8,997 nucleotides of DNA, taken from positions 1 to 8,997 of the forward strand of contig SPBV01000066.1 in assembly GCA_004525885.1 (NCBI GenBank), read 5' to 3'. Numbering within the stretch: position 1 is the stretch's first letter; each line of letters begins with the position of its first letter. Shown here one piece after another: positions 7,070 to 8,997 of the stretch. A model generated the notes under the pieces. It saw nothing but the letters and a program-made list of their open reading frames with translations, was not told the DNA's origin and did no database searches. Source of the stretch: Nitrosomonadales bacterium (GTDB taxonomy: Bacteria > Pseudomonadota > Gammaproteobacteria > Burkholderiales > Nitrosomonadaceae). Both the position numbers and the translations under genes were made by a program.

Positions 7070-7104
7070 AATGTCTGCTTTGTGCCAGAGTTGGACACTT
7101 ACAT
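7070..7104. repeat. Decayed hairpin related to 5366-5410
   Basis: GTCTGCTTTGTGCCAGAG begins at 7073 and matches the 5371-5393 segment at TCTGCTTTGT, CCA and GGAC. GTCTG can pair with TTGGAC-side bases up to 7096 using wobbles, and AATGT (7070-7074) faces ACATT (7100-7104). This looks like an eroded copy of the same intergenic hairpin element on the same strand. Confidence 0.4.
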
Positions 7105-7179
7105 TTAGCTTCCAATAAGATCCAGTAATAACCAGTGATTTTGTGGGTAGGAATGGGGGTATCTCAAGGAAATATAGGG

Positions 7180-7194
7180 GGCTAATTTTTAGCC
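7180..7194. repeat. Perfect short hairpin GGCTAA-TTT-TTAGCC
   Basis: A six-base perfect stem with a three-base loop, preceded by a G-run. No T-run follows on either strand, so it is not a typical terminator. Its role is unknown. Confidence 0.45.
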
Positions 7195-7345
7195 AACAAC
7201 ATGATTAATAGGATATTAATAGGTTCTAGTACGGTTTCCATCGCCTAGAAAAGTTAGGATACTCTGCTTTTCACCAACAAGCGAACACGCTCATCTATCT
7301 GTATTATTGTTGCGAATAAAATGACAGCGCACATTTAAAATCTTA

Positions 7346-7362
7346 GCATTTTAAGAAAATGC
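7346..7362. repeat. Perfect AT-rich hairpin GCATTTT-AAG-AAAATGC
   Basis: A seven-base perfect stem with a three-base loop; the stem can be lengthened past one A-A mismatch (CTT 7342-7344 with AAG-side bases 7364-7366, one wobble). It sits about 280 bases upstream of the PAS-GGDEF start. It could be an operator-like dyad or a chance AT-rich palindrome. Confidence 0.35.
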
Positions 7363-7640
7363 AAGGATAATATTTGTGTCAAAATTATTAATAAATTATT
7401 TGGATTTGATCAACTAGCCGATAAACAATAAAATTGAGTTTGCAATTGGACACTACTGAGAACGGATATAATTTCTCCTGTAAATCATTGATCCTTGTTT
7501 GGTTCGTGATAAACAAATAAAGGCACGGAAGGTTGTTTTTTAGAATAGAGAAATTTAGAGTAACGAGAAGAGGATAATTTACATCCTTAATGGTTTTACT
7601 CTTATCGTCGAAGTGAATTTGGTTTGTAACACTGACAATC

Positions 7641-8997
7641 ATGAATACTAAGTCAATATTGGAGACTACTCTTTTAGATGTAAGTACCAAGGCACTAGTA
7701 GACTTCAAAGATGCTCTTGATAAACATGCCATTGTTGCTATAACTGACGCACATGGCAAAATAACCTACGCTAACGACAAGTTCTGCGTCATCTCAAAAT
7801 TCTCCCGAGAGGAACTTCTCGGCAAGGATCACCGTATTATTAACTCTGGGTATCACCCGAAAGAATTTATCCATAAATTATGGGATACGATCAAAGGTGG
7901 GAACGTCTGGAAGGGCGAGATTAAAAATCGAGCGAAGGATGGCACATTTTATTGGGTGGATACAACTATCGTTCCTTTCTTGGGGAAAGAAGACAGAAAA
8001 CCGTTCCAATACATCGCTATACGTGCGGATATTACCACTCGCAAGCGCGTGGAAGAAGAGTTAGCGCAGGGTGAAATCTGGCGCAAGGCAATTTTGGATT
8101 ATGCCAGCCAAGCAATCATTGCTACTACGCCCAGTGGGGTAATTCAAACATTCAACCCGGCAGCAGAGAAGATGTTAGGTTATCGAGCAGAGGATATGAT
8201 TGGTAAAGCGACTCCGGCCATAATTCATGATCCAGATGAAGTAGTGGAACGAGCTAAAATATTTTCTAAGGAACTGGGTATACAGATAGAACCTGGCTTT
8301 GAAGTGTTTGTAGCAAAGTCGTGTAAAAATTTACCGAACGAACACGAATGGACCTACATTCGCAAAAACGGAACCCGTTTCCCCGTTTTACTTTCGATCT
8401 CAGCATTAAAAGATTCCGCTGGGCGTATTACCGGATTTTTGGGATTAGCTCAAGATATCACCGAGCGAAAGCAAATAGAAAATCAAGTTCATAATCTAGC
8501 TTTTTATGATAGTTTGACGCAAATACCCAATCGTCGGCTCCTATACGACCGACTAAATCAAGCTATCGCATCCAGCAAGCGTACGGGTCGCTATGCGGCA
8601 TTGATGTTTTTGGATTTAGATACCTTTAAATCGCTCAATGATAATTATGGTCATGAAGCTGGCGACTTATTGCTGATTGAAGTGGCGAATCGGCTAAATA
8701 AATGTGTGCGTGAGGTGGACACTGTGGCGCGTTTTGGTGGGGACGAGTTTGTGGTGATGATCGATCAGTTGAGTTTGAATAAATCTGAATCTGTCTCACA
8801 AGCACGCATTGTCGCAGAAAAAATACGTATCATACTAGCTAACCCCTATATTTTAACGGTGAAGCATAAGGGAGCTGCAGATACAATAATTGAACATCGT
8901 TGTACTGCAAGTATCGGCCTCCAAGTATTCATCAAAAAAGATGGAAACCAAGATTACATCCTGAAATGTGCTGATTCAGCAATGTATAAAGCGAAAG
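7641..8997 (+). CDS. PAS-PAS-GGDEF protein, probable diguanylate cyclase (3' end cut off)
   Basis: Probable soluble sensor enzyme that joins two GTP into cyclic di-GMP in response to a PAS-detected signal. 452 codons are visible and the frame is open at the window edge. No signal peptide or membrane segment is seen. PAS 1 covers about 22-135 (ITDAHGKITYANDKFC, NSGYHPKEF, DGTFYWVDTTIVP, ADITTRKR). PAS 2 covers about 145-277 (IATTPSGVIQTFNPAAEKML, RKNGTRFPVLLSIS, QDITERK). A short linker leads to the GGDEF domain at about 285-452: DSLTQIPNRR, metal-binding D325 in FLDLDTFK, NDNYGHEAGD, and GGDEF at 366-370. RxxD at 357-360, five residues before GGDEF, is an intact product-inhibition site, so feedback control is likely. 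MYKAK at 449-452 is the usual end motif. An EAL domain beyond the edge is possible. ATG 7641 is chosen because an in-frame TGA lies at 7614; no clear RBS is seen. Confidence 0.93.
   Translation, partial: MNTKSILETTLLDVSTKALVDFKDALDKHAIVAITDAHGKITYANDKFCVISKFSREELLGKDHRIINSGYHPKEFIHKLWDTIKGGNVWKGEIKNRAKDGTFYWVDTTIVPFLGKEDRKPFQYIAIRADITTRKRVEEELAQGEIWRKAILDYASQAIIATTPSGVIQTFNPAAEKMLGYRAEDMIGKATPAIIHDPDEVVERAKIFSKELGIQIEPGFEVFVAKSCKNLPNEHEWTYIRKNGTRFPVLLSISALKDSAGRITGFLGLAQDITERKQIENQVHNLAFYDSLTQIPNRRLLYDRLNQAIASSKRTGRYAALMFLDLDTFKSLNDNYGHEAGDLLLIEVANRLNKCVREVDTVARFGGDEFVVMIDQLSLNKSESVSQARIVAEKIRIILANPYILTVKHKGAADTIIEHRCTASIGLQVFIKKDGNQDYILKCADSAMYKAK

Larger units (their letters stand above)
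6916..7640. other. Long divergent intergenic region
   Basis: About 725 bases between the divergent dinB and PAS-GGDEF genes with no supportable gene. Beyond the three hairpins listed separately, it has a tandem-like ATTAATAGG repeat (7204-7212, 7215-7223) and two plus-strand G5 runs near 7155 and 7177. It must contain the promoters of both flanking genes, but I could not pick a clear -35/-10 pair for either. A GATAAT at 7573-7578 is the closest -10 match on the PAS-GGDEF side and lacks a good -35. Confidence 0.5.

Noticed and set aside
6869..7108. Plus-strand 79-codon ORF across the dinB start
   Set aside because: Its first part is antisense to dinB and the rest runs through AT-rich spacer and the decayed hairpin; no RBS.
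7388..7759. Minus-strand 123-codon ORF upstream of and into the PAS-GGDEF gene
   Set aside because: About a third is antisense to PAS 1. The rest is AT-rich spacer reading with no recognisable domain.
1..8997. CRISPR array, intact tRNA or rRNA, complete insertion sequence
   Set aside because: No regularly spaced repeats, no full cloverleaf and no transposase were seen on either strand.

Overview
The window looks like a piece of a moderately AT-rich proteobacterial chromosome. Gor matches the E. coli-type enzyme residue for residue at its key positions. DinB carries a fingers insertion that I associate with betaproteobacterial Pol IV. The PAS-PAS-GGDEF protein is of a type common in environmental betaproteobacteria such as Nitrosomonas and its relatives. 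A low-GC betaproteobacterium is therefore my best guess. This is inferred from protein style, not from a marker gene.

Layout: (1) 58-1410 (+) glutathione reductase (gor). (2) 1411-1582, a short spacer with a nested inverted-repeat structure. (3) 1583-4795 (+) a 1070-residue fusion of a beta-phosphoglucomutase-type HAD domain to a family GH65 disaccharide phosphorylase. (4) 4796-5748, about 950 bases with little convincing coding. It holds a candidate promoter, an 84-codon ORF of unknown function, a structured 3' region with a terminator-like hairpin, further hairpins, and a possible tRNA- or tmRNA-like 3' end. (5) 5749-6915 (-) DNA polymerase IV (dinB). (6) 6916-7640, about 725 non-coding bases with several hairpins; one resembles a hairpin in region 4. 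(7) 7641 to the window end (+) a soluble PAS-PAS-GGDEF protein, cut off by the window edge just after the MYKAK motif of the GGDEF domain.

The genes do not form one obvious pathway. Gor keeps glutathione reduced. The fusion should release beta-glucose 1-phosphate from an alpha-linked disaccharide by phosphorolysis and convert it to glucose 6-phosphate in the same polypeptide. DinB is a translesion polymerase. The last gene probably makes cyclic di-GMP in response to a PAS-sensed signal. The least explained parts are the spacer structure after gor and the possible stand-alone transcription unit at about 4875-5330. I did not find a convincing new multi-gene system.
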